This document shows positions 1-5,654 of a DNA stretch of 6,484 nt, one piece after another. Each line of letters opens with the position of its first letter. The stretch's first letter is position 1. The notes beneath the pieces were generated by a model, which did not search any database, was not told the DNA's origin, and saw only the letters and a list, made by a program, of their open reading frames with translations. The stretch comes from Bacteroidota bacterium. Lineage in GTDB: Bacteria > Bacteroidota > Bacteroidia > Flavobacteriales > Weeksellaceae. The translations under genes and the position numbers were made by a program. The DNA is taken from NCBI GenBank assembly GCA_023387375.1, contig JAEWIE010000044.1, forward strand, positions 1 through 6,484, in the 5' to 3' direction.

Positions 1-375
1 AAATATCTTTGAATCTTCATTCATTCCAAGGATCAGAGCTCCCACGGAGTGCCCGACCAAATATTTCGTATAGTCTTTATAATTGAGCTTAATGTAATCG
101 GTGACCGCTTTGTAATCCAAACCACCCCAGATACGCATAGATGCTTTTACTTTTCGAATATCTCCGTTTTTCGAGAGTCCAATTCCTCTATAATCGTAGC
201 ATAGGACATGGAAGCCTTCACTAGATAGATAAGACGCAAACGAAAAGTAGATTTGCTGCCTTACTCCGGTTGCACAGTTAATTACAACTAGTTTTGAGTT
301 AGATTCTTTTGGAGTAAAAAGTGTGCCCGCTAAAGAATAACCATCTTCAGCAGTAAGTGTTATACTTGTTTTCAT
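1..375 (-). CDS. Alpha/beta hydrolase, COG4757-like (partial, C-terminus off the left edge)
   Basis: The first 125 codons are visible, in frame from an ATG at 375 to the window edge. The protein starts MKTSITLTAEDGYSLAGTLF and has the layout of a serine alpha/beta hydrolase. A strand and likely oxyanion-hole region, VVINCATGVRQQIYFSFASYL, lies near residues 30-50. A YDYRGIGLS strand-turn is at 60-68, and the nucleophile elbow GHSVG is at 108-112 with Ser110 as the expected nucleophile. The ATGVRQQIY and YDYRGIG segments followed by an SMRxWGxLD stretch (79-87) resemble the predicted hydrolases of COG4757. The acid and histidine of the triad lie in the missing part, and the substrate is unknown. 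No signal peptide is seen, so it is probably cytoplasmic. No Shine-Dalgarno sequence precedes the ATG. The gene follows the PfkB kinase on the same strand after 133 bases, so cotranscription is possible but not shown. Confidence 0.85.
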   Translation of the reverse strand, partial: MKTSITLTAEDGYSLAGTLFTPKESNSKLVVINCATGVRQQIYFSFASYLSSEGFHVLCYDYRGIGLSKNGDIRKVKASMRIWGGLDYKAVTDYIKLNYKDYTKYLVGHSVGALILGMNEDSKIF

Positions 376-382
376 AAGAACT

Positions 383-438
383 AGGGGACGCTCTACTTTT
401 CGAAGTGCTTAGAATATTGGGCACTTGTCTCATCCCCT
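383..438 (-). other. Nested inverted repeats in the leader of the hydrolase gene
   Basis: Two six-base inverted repeats are nested. An outer pair (383-388 with 433-438, AGGGGA/TCCCCT) encloses an inner pair (403-408 with 421-426, AAGTGC/GCACTT). On the minus strand they would fold as an interrupted hairpin ending about 8 bases before the hydrolase ATG. No T-run follows it, so it does not look like an intrinsic terminator for the upstream kinase gene. The rest of the 133-base gap contains no clear promoter box. The arms are short, so chance occurrence is possible. Confidence 0.3.
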
Positions 439-508
439 TTAAAAATGGAAAAATTTTCAACTATTTCCTTCTAAGTGGATACGAAGTCGGTATGCGCTGA
501 ATATCGTT

Positions 509-1402
509 TTAGTGGGACTGAAGATCCTTCAAGAACGGAAGACCTGCCTGAGAGCCTCGGTTAATAGCTACTTTCAAAGAAACATTATTTCCGAATTTGA
601 CGCAGTCCTCTGTGGATTTTCCTTCACAGAAGGCCAGGGCAAATCCTGATGTGAATGCATCGCCCATTCCCATTTTGTGAAGAATTTCGTCGTGGTCATT
701 TCTTAAATAACGCATTTCAGAACCGTTGAAGAAAGTAGTGGAATTGCTATCGTCCCTTACGAAAAGTACGTTAGCAAAGGCTTTAATAAGGTTCTTTTCC
801 TTGCAATTGGCAAAGATAACAGGAAGATCCACGCTTTTTGCCACAATAAAAGAAGCATACTTAAGCGTCTCTAAAGGAAGAGTTTGTCCAGGAGCTGCAT
901 AAATTCCTAATTTCAAATTGTGCTTTTGAGCTAGTTTTACGGTTGCTTCAACCACCTCCATCGGTACTTCCAATTGAATAAGCACAAGGTCTGCCGATTC
1001 AAATTTTTTTTCAGCAGTCTCAACATCTGAAGGTTTTAGTAGGTGATTAGCCGCGGGTACAACCACAATGGCATTCTTCCCTTCAGAAGCCGATACATAA
1101 GCCGAACCTGTCGCAGCCTCTGTAGTCTCGACCACATGGGATACGTTCACTCCCTCTTTTTTCAGATTGTCTAAAATTTGCTGGCCTTTCGAATCTTTTC
1201 CTACGCAACCAATAAATGTAACATCTGCACCCAATCTTGCCGTGCCTACAGCCTGATTAGCCCCTTTTCCACCAAAGAAATATTCGCTCTTGTAGGCTAA
1301 AACGGTTTGACCAGGTTCAGGATGAGTTTTGGTATTTAGCACCAAATCCACTGAGCTACTGCCCACTACGATAATTTTAGGTTGTTTAGAGGTGTTATGC
1401 AT
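509..1402 (-). CDS. PfkB-family carbohydrate kinase, ribokinase-like, with divergent C-terminal half
   Basis: A 297-residue protein, close to the ~305 typical of ribokinases, which phosphorylate ribose at O5 with ATP in the cytoplasm. The N-terminal half fits ribokinase well: opening strand IIVVGSSSVDLVLN (10-23), PEPGQTV (29-34) and the PfkB signature GGKGANQAVGTARLGA (44-59). IGCVGKDSKG follows at 64-73, then the lid-contacting QLEVP at 143-147. The C-terminal half keeps the fold markers, namely an AAPG turn (169-172), GMGDAFTSGFA with the expected catalytic base Asp248, and the end segment INRGSQAGLP (280-289). The usual NxxE is replaced by KSVD (189-192). The TLGxxG ATP loop reads VRDDSN (215-220), and the DTT before the anion hole reads HKM (242-244). 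The frame is continuous, so this is not a frameshift. No ribose transporter, pyranase or regulator lies next to it, so the substrate is unresolved. It has its own promoter match 20 bases upstream of the start and no Shine-Dalgarno sequence. Confidence 0.88.
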   Translation of the reverse strand: MHNTSKQPKIIVVGSSSVDLVLNTKTHPEPGQTVLAYKSEYFFGGKGANQAVGTARLGADVTFIGCVGKDSKGQQILDNLKKEGVNVSHVVETTEAATGSAYVSASEGKNAIVVVPAANHLLKPSDVETAEKKFESADLVLIQLEVPMEVVEATVKLAQKHNLKLGIYAAPGQTLPLETLKYASFIVAKSVDLPVIFANCKEKNLIKAFANVLFVRDDSNSTTFFNGSEMRYLRNDHDEILHKMGMGDAFTSGFALAFCEGKSTEDCVKFGNNVSLKVAINRGSQAGLPFLKDLQSH

Positions 1403-1421
1403 TGCGATAGAGGTTAAATAA

Positions 1422-1453
1422 CAAATTTAGCTCATTAAAAAGAAAGACTCAAA
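1422..1453 (-). promoter_or_regulatory. Bacteroidota-type promoter of the PfkB kinase gene
   Basis: On the minus strand TTTG (1453-1450) is followed by exactly 20 bases and then TAAATTTG (1429-1422). This is a full match to the Bacteroidota primary sigma consensus TTTG-N19/20-TAnnTTTG. The expected transcript start is about 6-8 bases further on, giving a leader of only about 10-15 bases before the ATG at 1402. The promoter lies wholly inside the 65-base gap after the DUF4241 gene, so the kinase can be expressed independently of it. Confidence 0.7.
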
Positions 1454-1454
1454 C

Positions 1455-1467
1455 TTTTAGCCTAAAA
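1455..1467. repeat. Perfect 13-base dyad next to the kinase promoter
   Basis: TTTTAG and CTAAAA flank a single central C. The loop is too short for an RNA hairpin, so the symmetry, if functional, would suit a dimeric DNA-binding protein. It sits one base upstream of the -33 box of the kinase promoter and directly abuts the stop codon of the DUF4241 gene (1468-1470). It is A/T-rich and short, so it may be chance. Confidence 0.25.
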
Positions 1468-2106
1468 TTAACTGCCGACTTCGATAAACTCTGTAATGAC
1501 CTTGACAATTTCACCGCTTGAATCCAGTCCAAAATAGCTAGCATAAAAGCCTTCGCCGTAGCCGGCCTCAAAGGCAAACACTTGTCCTTTCTTCTCTGGG
1601 TTTGGAGTTAAAAGTGCAAACTGATCGATCGCACCGTTTTCATCAAAAAATTCTTCGTGAAAAAACTCTTCGTAAATTCCCATGAAATCCACTCCCTTTC
1701 TTTTGTAGAGCTTTTGCTCCAAAAGAGAAAGTTCTTCTTGCGTATCGCTATCCATGTAAGCGGCCATTCCCGACTGTACGGGAAAACCAAAGATTTCTCC
1801 AGGGGCAAGATCCTTAGGATCTTGTCCTGCAGTTAATCCTAATTCCCAATCCACCACAGGTGTCTCTTGGCATACGAGCTCTATATAAGCCACGCAGCTA
1901 CTTTCGATCTCTCTATGAATGAGTACAGGATAATCGCCAGCCTTAAGACGCCTTGTAAAAGGCTTCATATCGCTTGTGATAAGTGGATCACAGGCAACAA
2001 GCTCGCCTGTAGGAAGATGAAGCGTTCCTGCCTCATAAGTCTCAAGAAGTGGACTTTCTACGAAATTGCGGCTAAAGAGTTTCTTTATATTTTCTAAAGG
2101 TTCCAT
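1468..2106 (-). CDS. DUF4241 domain-containing protein
   Basis: A 212-residue protein recognised as DUF4241 from three conserved stretches. These are LPTGELVACDPL (31-42), GEIFGFPVQSGMAAYMD (103-119) and the C-terminal block with GYGEGFYASYFGLDSSGE (182-199), followed by strands ending VKVITEFIEV. The family has no established function that I know of. The protein is markedly acidic (by hand count about 38 Asp/Glu against 16 Lys/Arg) and has an especially acidic patch at 144-157 (IYEEFFHEEFFDEN). There is no signal peptide or membrane segment, so it is probably cytoplasmic. It is full length for a compact single-domain protein. The ATG at 2106 has no Shine-Dalgarno sequence, as is usual in this phylum. 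It lies 160 bases after the end of valS and 65 bases before the PfkB kinase, both on the same strand. Nothing in the neighbours points to a specific role. Confidence 0.85.
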   Translation of the reverse strand: MEPLENIKKLFSRNFVESPLLETYEAGTLHLPTGELVACDPLITSDMKPFTRRLKAGDYPVLIHREIESSCVAYIELVCQETPVVDWELGLTAGQDPKDLAPGEIFGFPVQSGMAAYMDSDTQEELSLLEQKLYKRKGVDFMGIYEEFFHEEFFDENGAIDQFALLTPNPEKKGQVFAFEAGYGEGFYASYFGLDSSGEIVKVITEFIEVGS

Positions 2107-2212
2107 ATGATTCTATTCTTAAACAAAGTCCAAGCAAAACAGTGCCAAAGTAAAGTGGGAAAAGAAAATAGAACTTTTTTTCTCTATTTCTTTCTGACCT
2201 TAGATACATAAA

Positions 2213-2231
2213 CCCCAAGAGTTTCTTGGGG
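2213..2231 (-). terminator. Hairpin downstream of valS (distal of two)
   Basis: CCCCAAGA (2213-2220) and TCTTGGGG (2224-2231) form a perfect 8-bp stem with a 3-base loop. On the minus strand the stem is followed by TTTATGTAT, a modest U-tract. It lies 36 bases past the valS stop codon, so it is the likelier transcription terminator of the pair. Confidence 0.6.
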
Positions 2232-2237
2232 CTTAAT

Positions 2238-2256
2238 AAGGTGCTCTTGGCACCTT
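2238..2256 (-). terminator. Hairpin downstream of valS (proximal of two)
   Basis: AAGGTGC (2238-2244) and GCACCTT (2250-2256) form a 7-bp stem with a 5-base loop, starting 10 bases after the valS stop codon. On the minus strand it is followed by ATTAAG rather than a U-tract. Alone it is a poor intrinsic terminator, but it may protect the 3' end or act together with the second hairpin. Confidence 0.4.
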
Positions 2257-2266
2257 CACTTTTCTT

Positions 2267-4885
2267 TTAAAGGGTTAGGAGCTTCTGCTCTAATAGTGCG
2301 ATTTTATCCTCCGCATCCTTCCGTTTTTTTCTTTCCATTTCGACAACCTTCTCAGGAGCTCCCGCCATGAATTTCTCATTGTTGAGTTTCTTGTCGACAG
2401 ATTTTATAAATCCTTGGAGGTAAATAATCTCTTTCTCTGTTTTTTCTTTCTCTGCCTCTAAATCAAGAGATTCACTTAACGGAATGGAGAACTCACTACT
2501 ACCCACAAGGAAAGTATAGCTAGGAAGTTCCGTTTTGCTTTCCACATGTACACTTTGCAAATTCGCAAGCTTCTCTAAAATCGACTGGTTTTTTAGCTCC
2601 TTGCTACTGGTGTAAAGATCAACGGCTTCTCTAGGAGAAAGACCTTTGCTTTGACGGTAGTTTCGAACTCCAGAAATAATTTCTTTGGTTAGCTCAAAAT
2701 CCTCTAGAATTTTTTCATCAAAAGATCCGCCTTTTGATTGTTGAGCGATAATAAGTGCCTGCTCGGTAGTTCTCTTCTCTGCATCTTGCCAAAGTTCTTC
2801 TGTTAAAAACGGCATAAACGGATGAAGAAGTTTTAAAAGCTCTTCAAAGTAGCTCATGCTACGCTCGTATACCTGTTTCGAAGCCTTCTCTCCGTAACTA
2901 GGCTTAATCGCTTCTAAATACCAAGAACAGAAATCATCCCAAATCAGTTTGTATATCAAATGAAGCGCATCTGAAATTCTAAATTTCTCGAACTGTTCAT
3001 TGATCTCTAAAATGGTTTTGTTTAGTTTATGTTCAAACCAATCCATGGTCTCAAGATCCCCTTTGGTCGGCTTAATTTCATCCGATTTCTCCCAACCCTC
3101 CATGAGTCGGTATGCGTTCCATATTTTGGTTGCAAAGTTACGTCCTTGAACCATCAAGTCTTCATCAAACAGAAGGTCATTTCCCGCTGCTGAACTTAAA
3201 AGAATTCCGACGCGAACTCCGTCCGCACCGTACTTCTCAATTAATTTAAGTGCATCGGGTGAGTTTCCAAGAGACTTGGACATTTTGCGTCTTTGTTTGT
3301 CTCTAACGATCCCCGTGAAGTATACATTCTTGAACGGTACTTCTCCTCTAAACTCCTGTCCTGCCATAATCATACGAGCGACCCAGAAAAAGATAATGTC
3401 GGGTCCTGTCACGAGGTCTGAAGTGGGATAGTAATAAGAGATGTCTTTGTTCTCTGGATCCAGTAGTCCATCAAATACGGACATTGGCCATAGCCAAGAA
3501 GAGAACCAAGTATCGAGCGCATCCTCATCTTGAGTCAAAGAAGAAAGCGTAAGGGAAGAATCCCCCGTCTTTTCTTTTGCAAGAATGAGCGCCTCCTCGA
3601 TCGTTTCTGCTACGACAAAATCAGACTCTCCTGATCCATAGTAATAAGCAGGAATTCTTTGCCCCCACCACAATTGACGAGAAATATTCCAATCCCGGAT
3701 ATTCTCCATCCAGTGACGGTAAGTATTTTTAAATTTCTCTGGATGGAACTTGACTTCATCATTCATTACGACATCGAGCGCTGGTTTAGCGAGACTGTCC
3801 ATTTTGAGGAACCACTGCACGGAAATTTTAGGCTCGATGACAGCGCCTGTTCTCTCGGAGGTTCCAACCTTATTTACGTAGTCTTCTGCTTTTAGAAGCA
3901 GATCTTTTTCCTGTAATTCTTTTGCGATCTCTTTTCGAACGGCAAAACGATCTTTGCCTGCATAGTGCAGTCCATGTTCGTTCATTTTTCCTTCAGAGTC
4001 TAAAGAATCAATTAATTCAAGGTTATGCTTTTGTCCGATTTCGTAGTCATTGATATCATGCGCAGGTGTGATTTTAAGCGCTCCTGTTCCAAATTCTAAG
4101 TCCACATACTCATCACTAATGACAGGGATTAATCTTCCCACAATAGGAACAATGACGTTTTTGCCTAAAAGGTGAGCATAACGCTCATCTGCGGGATTCA
4201 CGCAGATGGCCGTATCTCCAAAGATGGTTTCTGGTCTAGTGGTCGCTACCGTAAGGAACTCTTCACTTCCTTCCACTTTGTATTTAAGGAAATAAAGCTT
4301 TCCATTTTGCTCTTTGTAAATCACCTCTTCATCTGAAATGTTGGTCTGCGCCTGAGGATCCCAGTTCACCATTCGGTGCCCACGGTAAATAAGTCCTTTG
4401 CGGTACAAGGCCACAAACGATCTAATTACCTGCTCAGAAAGCTTAGGTTCCAAGGTAAAACGAGTACGATCCCAATCACACGAAGCACCTAGTTTTTTAA
4501 GCTGCTCCAAAATGGTTCCCCCATACTCATTAGTCCAGTCCCAAGCATGCTTAAGAAACAGTTCTCTTGTTAGGTCTTTCTTTTCAATTCCTTCGCTCTT
4601 TAGCTTTGCTACCACCTTGGCTTCAGTAGCAATCGATGCGTGGTCCGTTCCCGGAACCCAGCAAGCATTGTAGCCTCTCATTCTCGCGCGGCGTACAAGA
4701 ACATCCTGAATTGTATTGTTTAGCATATGCCCCATATGCAAAATACCCGTCACGTTGGGTGGAGGGATCACCACCGTGTAAGGCGGACGATCATCTGGGG
4801 TACTTTTAAAATACCCATTCTCACTCCAATAGCGGTACCATTTCTCTTCGGTTTCAGAAGGGTTGTATTTATCATTAAGTGGCAT
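2267..4885 (-). CDS. valS: Valine--tRNA ligase (valyl-tRNA synthetase)
   Basis: Class I aminoacyl-tRNA synthetase that attaches valine to tRNA(Val) in the cytoplasm. It is complete at 872 residues, a usual bacterial length. In order, the N-terminal Rossmann half carries PPPNVTGILHMGH with the HIGH-type motif HMGH at 50-53, and WVPGTDHASIATE at 76-88. The CP1 editing domain, which removes mischarged threonine, begins around 200 with TVATTRPETIFGDTA (212-226) and AHDINDYEIG (275-284). The catalytic fold resumes with WNISRQLWWGQRIPA (399-413) and DTWFSSWLWP (458-467), and KMSKS sits at 534-538. The helical anticodon-binding domain covers about 615-760. The C-terminal coiled-coil arm is about 805-872 and contains the family-typical KLNNEKFMAGAPEKVVEMERKK-like stretch. 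All catalytic motifs are intact. The ATG start gives the standard MPLNDKYNPSETEEKWY opening. It is transcribed divergently from the DUF1573 gene. No T-box or other leader control is visible. Confidence 0.98.
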   Translation of the reverse strand: MPLNDKYNPSETEEKWYRYWSENGYFKSTPDDRPPYTVVIPPPNVTGILHMGHMLNNTIQDVLVRRARMRGYNACWVPGTDHASIATEAKVVAKLKSEGIEKKDLTRELFLKHAWDWTNEYGGTILEQLKKLGASCDWDRTRFTLEPKLSEQVIRSFVALYRKGLIYRGHRMVNWDPQAQTNISDEEVIYKEQNGKLYFLKYKVEGSEEFLTVATTRPETIFGDTAICVNPADERYAHLLGKNVIVPIVGRLIPVISDEYVDLEFGTGALKITPAHDINDYEIGQKHNLELIDSLDSEGKMNEHGLHYAGKDRFAVRKEIAKELQEKDLLLKAEDYVNKVGTSERTGAVIEPKISVQWFLKMDSLAKPALDVVMNDEVKFHPEKFKNTYRHWMENIRDWNISRQLWWGQRIPAYYYGSGESDFVVAETIEEALILAKEKTGDSSLTLSSLTQDEDALDTWFSSWLWPMSVFDGLLDPENKDISYYYPTSDLVTGPDIIFFWVARMIMAGQEFRGEVPFKNVYFTGIVRDKQRRKMSKSLGNSPDALKLIEKYGADGVRVGILLSSAAGNDLLFDEDLMVQGRNFATKIWNAYRLMEGWEKSDEIKPTKGDLETMDWFEHKLNKTILEINEQFEKFRISDALHLIYKLIWDDFCSWYLEAIKPSYGEKASKQVYERSMSYFEELLKLLHPFMPFLTEELWQDAEKRTTEQALIIAQQSKGGSFDEKILEDFELTKEIISGVRNYRQSKGLSPREAVDLYTSSKELKNQSILEKLANLQSVHVESKTELPSYTFLVGSSEFSIPLSESLDLEAEKEKTEKEIIYLQGFIKSVDKKLNNEKFMAGAPEKVVEMERKKRKDAEDKIALLEQKLLTL

Positions 4886-4912
4886 AAACTCTAATTTTTA
4901 ATTTACTAGGTG

Positions 4913-4920
4913 CAAAAATA
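4913..4920 (-). promoter_or_regulatory. -7 box of the valS promoter
   Basis: On the minus strand the sequence reads TATTTTTG, a full match to the Bacteroidota TAnnTTTG element, ending 27 bases before the valS ATG. This would give a leader of about 20 bases. The -33 region about 20 bases upstream (near 4940-4945) has only a weak match (AATG instead of TTTG) in very A/T-rich DNA. Confidence 0.5.
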
Positions 4921-4960
4921 GGCAAAACAAAAATTTAAAAACATTTAATCAAAATATTTT

Positions 4961-4968
4961 TAACTTTG
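4961..4968 (+). promoter_or_regulatory. -7 box of the DUF1573 gene promoter
   Basis: TAACTTTG matches the Bacteroidota TAnnTTTG element fully and lies 55 bases before the ATG at 5024. The corresponding -33 region has only TTTA (4934-4937) at a slightly long 23-base spacing. The predicted transcript start near 4973-4976 coincides with the left arm of a hairpin. Confidence 0.5.
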
Positions 4969-4972
4969 CTTC

Positions 4973-5003
4973 TTGGAAATCATCTAAAAAAAGGATTTTC
5001 CAA
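4973..5003 (+). other. Hairpin at the predicted 5' end of the DUF1573 mRNA
   Basis: TTGGAAATC (4973-4981) pairs with GATTTTCCAA (4994-5003), giving nine pairs with one bulged T around a 12-base A-rich loop. It begins almost exactly where transcription from the TAACTTTG box should start, and about 20 unpaired A/T-rich bases separate it from the ATG. A 5'-terminal stem-loop of this kind can stabilise an mRNA, as in E. coli ompA. That role is inferred here. Confidence 0.4.
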
Positions 5004-5023
5004 AGTATAAATACTTACAAATT

Positions 5024-5425
5024 ATGAGAAAACTACTTTCAATCGCCCTTGTGGCAGGCGCATTTGCCACTACATTCGCGCAGAAAATTGCATTTGATAA
5101 AACCACCATTGAGTACGGAGCTATTGAAATGGGATCAGACGGACACCGTTATTTTAATGTCAGAAACGCAGGAGACAAACCTTTAATCATTAACAAAGTA
5201 CAAGCAGCGTGCGGTTGCACGACTCCAGAATGGAGTGATGCGCCTGTACTGCCTGGAAAAAGCACTAAGATTAAAGTGGGTTATGACACAAAAATAAAAG
5301 GAGAATTCACCAAACTAATCGAAGTGTATTCAAACGATCCTAAACAAGGAAGAGCTACCCTTTACATCAAAGGAAATGTAGTTCCAAAAGGAGAATTGCC
5401 CGCTAAAGTAGCAACTAAAAAATAA
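5024..5425 (+). CDS. Secreted DUF1573 domain protein
   Basis: A 133-residue protein with an N-terminal signal peptide. Residues 1-19 are MRKLL, then a hydrophobic SIALVAGAFATTFA core, with likely cleavage before Gln20. The mature part is a single DUF1573 domain, an immunoglobulin-like beta sandwich common in Bacteroidota and of unknown exact function. Its typical features are all present: FDKTTIEYGAIEMGS (24-38), FNVRNAGDKPLIINKVQAACGCTTPEW (44-70) with the characteristic CGCT motif (Cys63, Cys65), PGKSTKIKVGYDTK (77-90) and IEVYSNDPKQGRATLYIKGNV (99-119). There is no lipobox and no type IX C-terminal domain, so the product is probably periplasmic. The lysine-rich tail (KGELPAKVATKK) is likely unstructured. 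The gene appears monocistronic, with its own -7 box, a leader hairpin and a strong terminator 6 bases after the stop. No Shine-Dalgarno sequence is seen, only an A/T-rich leader. Confidence 0.93.
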   Translation: MRKLLSIALVAGAFATTFAQKIAFDKTTIEYGAIEMGSDGHRYFNVRNAGDKPLIINKVQAACGCTTPEWSDAPVLPGKSTKIKVGYDTKIKGEFTKLIEVYSNDPKQGRATLYIKGNVVPKGELPAKVATKK

Positions 5426-5431
5426 AAATAG

Positions 5432-5463
5432 AGATTCGAGAATGATTCTCGAATCTGTTTTTT
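5432..5463 (+). terminator. Intrinsic terminator of the DUF1573 gene
   Basis: AGATTCGAGA (5432-5441) and TCTCGAATCT (5447-5456) form a perfect 10-bp stem with a 5-base loop, followed by G and six T residues (5458-5463). It begins 6 bases after the stop codon and is a textbook Rho-independent terminator in the plus direction. Confidence 0.9.
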
Positions 5464-5487
5464 CATTTAAAAACAGAAAATAAAAAA

Positions 5488-5520
5488 GAAGCGTAGAGTC
5501 CTAAGTGGTCTTTACGCTTT
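5488..5520. terminator. Second terminator-like hairpin between DUF1573 and ppk2
   Basis: AAGCGTAGAG (5489-5498) pairs with CTTTACGCTT (5510-5519), including one G-T pair. The stem then continues past a T-T mismatch through CC/GG to a 5-base loop. In the plus direction it is followed by TTATATTTT. In the minus direction its tail is the more T-rich TTCTTTTTTATTTT. It may back up the first terminator or stop antisense transcription. It comes 31 bases after the first hairpin. Confidence 0.55.
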
Positions 5521-5525
5521 TATAT

Positions 5526-5558
5526 TTTGAAAAAAGAAAACCTTCTTTTCTAAATTAT
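5526..5558 (+). promoter_or_regulatory. Possible weak promoter of the PPK2 gene
   Basis: TTTG (5526-5529), a 21-base spacer and TAAATTAT (5551-5558) fit the Bacteroidota pattern only partly, because the last two bases of the -7 element do not match. A promoter is expected somewhere between the terminators and the ATG at 5655. This is the best candidate I see, and it would leave a leader of roughly 90 bases. The rest of that leader holds a GAAGCTTC palindrome (5599-5606) and no clear further signal. Confidence 0.25.
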
Positions 5559-5654
5559 TTATTACTTTTATACTAGAGCATAAAGGAAATTTAAGATTGA
5601 AGCTTCCTTTTTCGTCTCCATACAAAGGATTTTTTAACAAAACACAAGAGAAGG

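Noticed and set aside
509..860. Possible frameshift in the PfkB kinase causing the odd C-terminal motifs
   Set aside because: One continuous frame retains GMGDAF, the following helix and the INRGSQAGLP end segment, so the odd motifs are substitutions in a single frame.
1608..1867. Overlapping open frames inside the DUF4241 gene on both strands
   Set aside because: They have no recognisable domain and lie within a gene with clear family motifs, so they are shadows.
2107..2160. Promoter for the DUF4241 gene (GGACTTTG or TTACTTTG on the minus strand)
   Set aside because: Both lack the TA of the -7 element or a TTG at 19-21 bases upstream, so neither is convincing. The gene may rely on read-through from valS or on an unrecognised promoter.
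3659..4673. Plus-strand open frames of 78 and 91 codons inside valS
   Set aside because: They are antisense to the conserved catalytic and editing domains and their products resemble nothing. They arise from valS codon structure.
4886..5023. T-box or other aminoacyl-tRNA-sensing leader for valS
   Set aside because: The leader from the predicted start is only about 20 bases, and T-boxes are essentially a Gram-positive feature.
5582..5612. AAAGGAA/TTCCTTT inverted repeat in the ppk2 leader as an attenuator or riboswitch
   Set aside because: The 7-bp stem has a 15-base loop and only a short T-run after it. There is no leader peptide or known riboswitch pattern.
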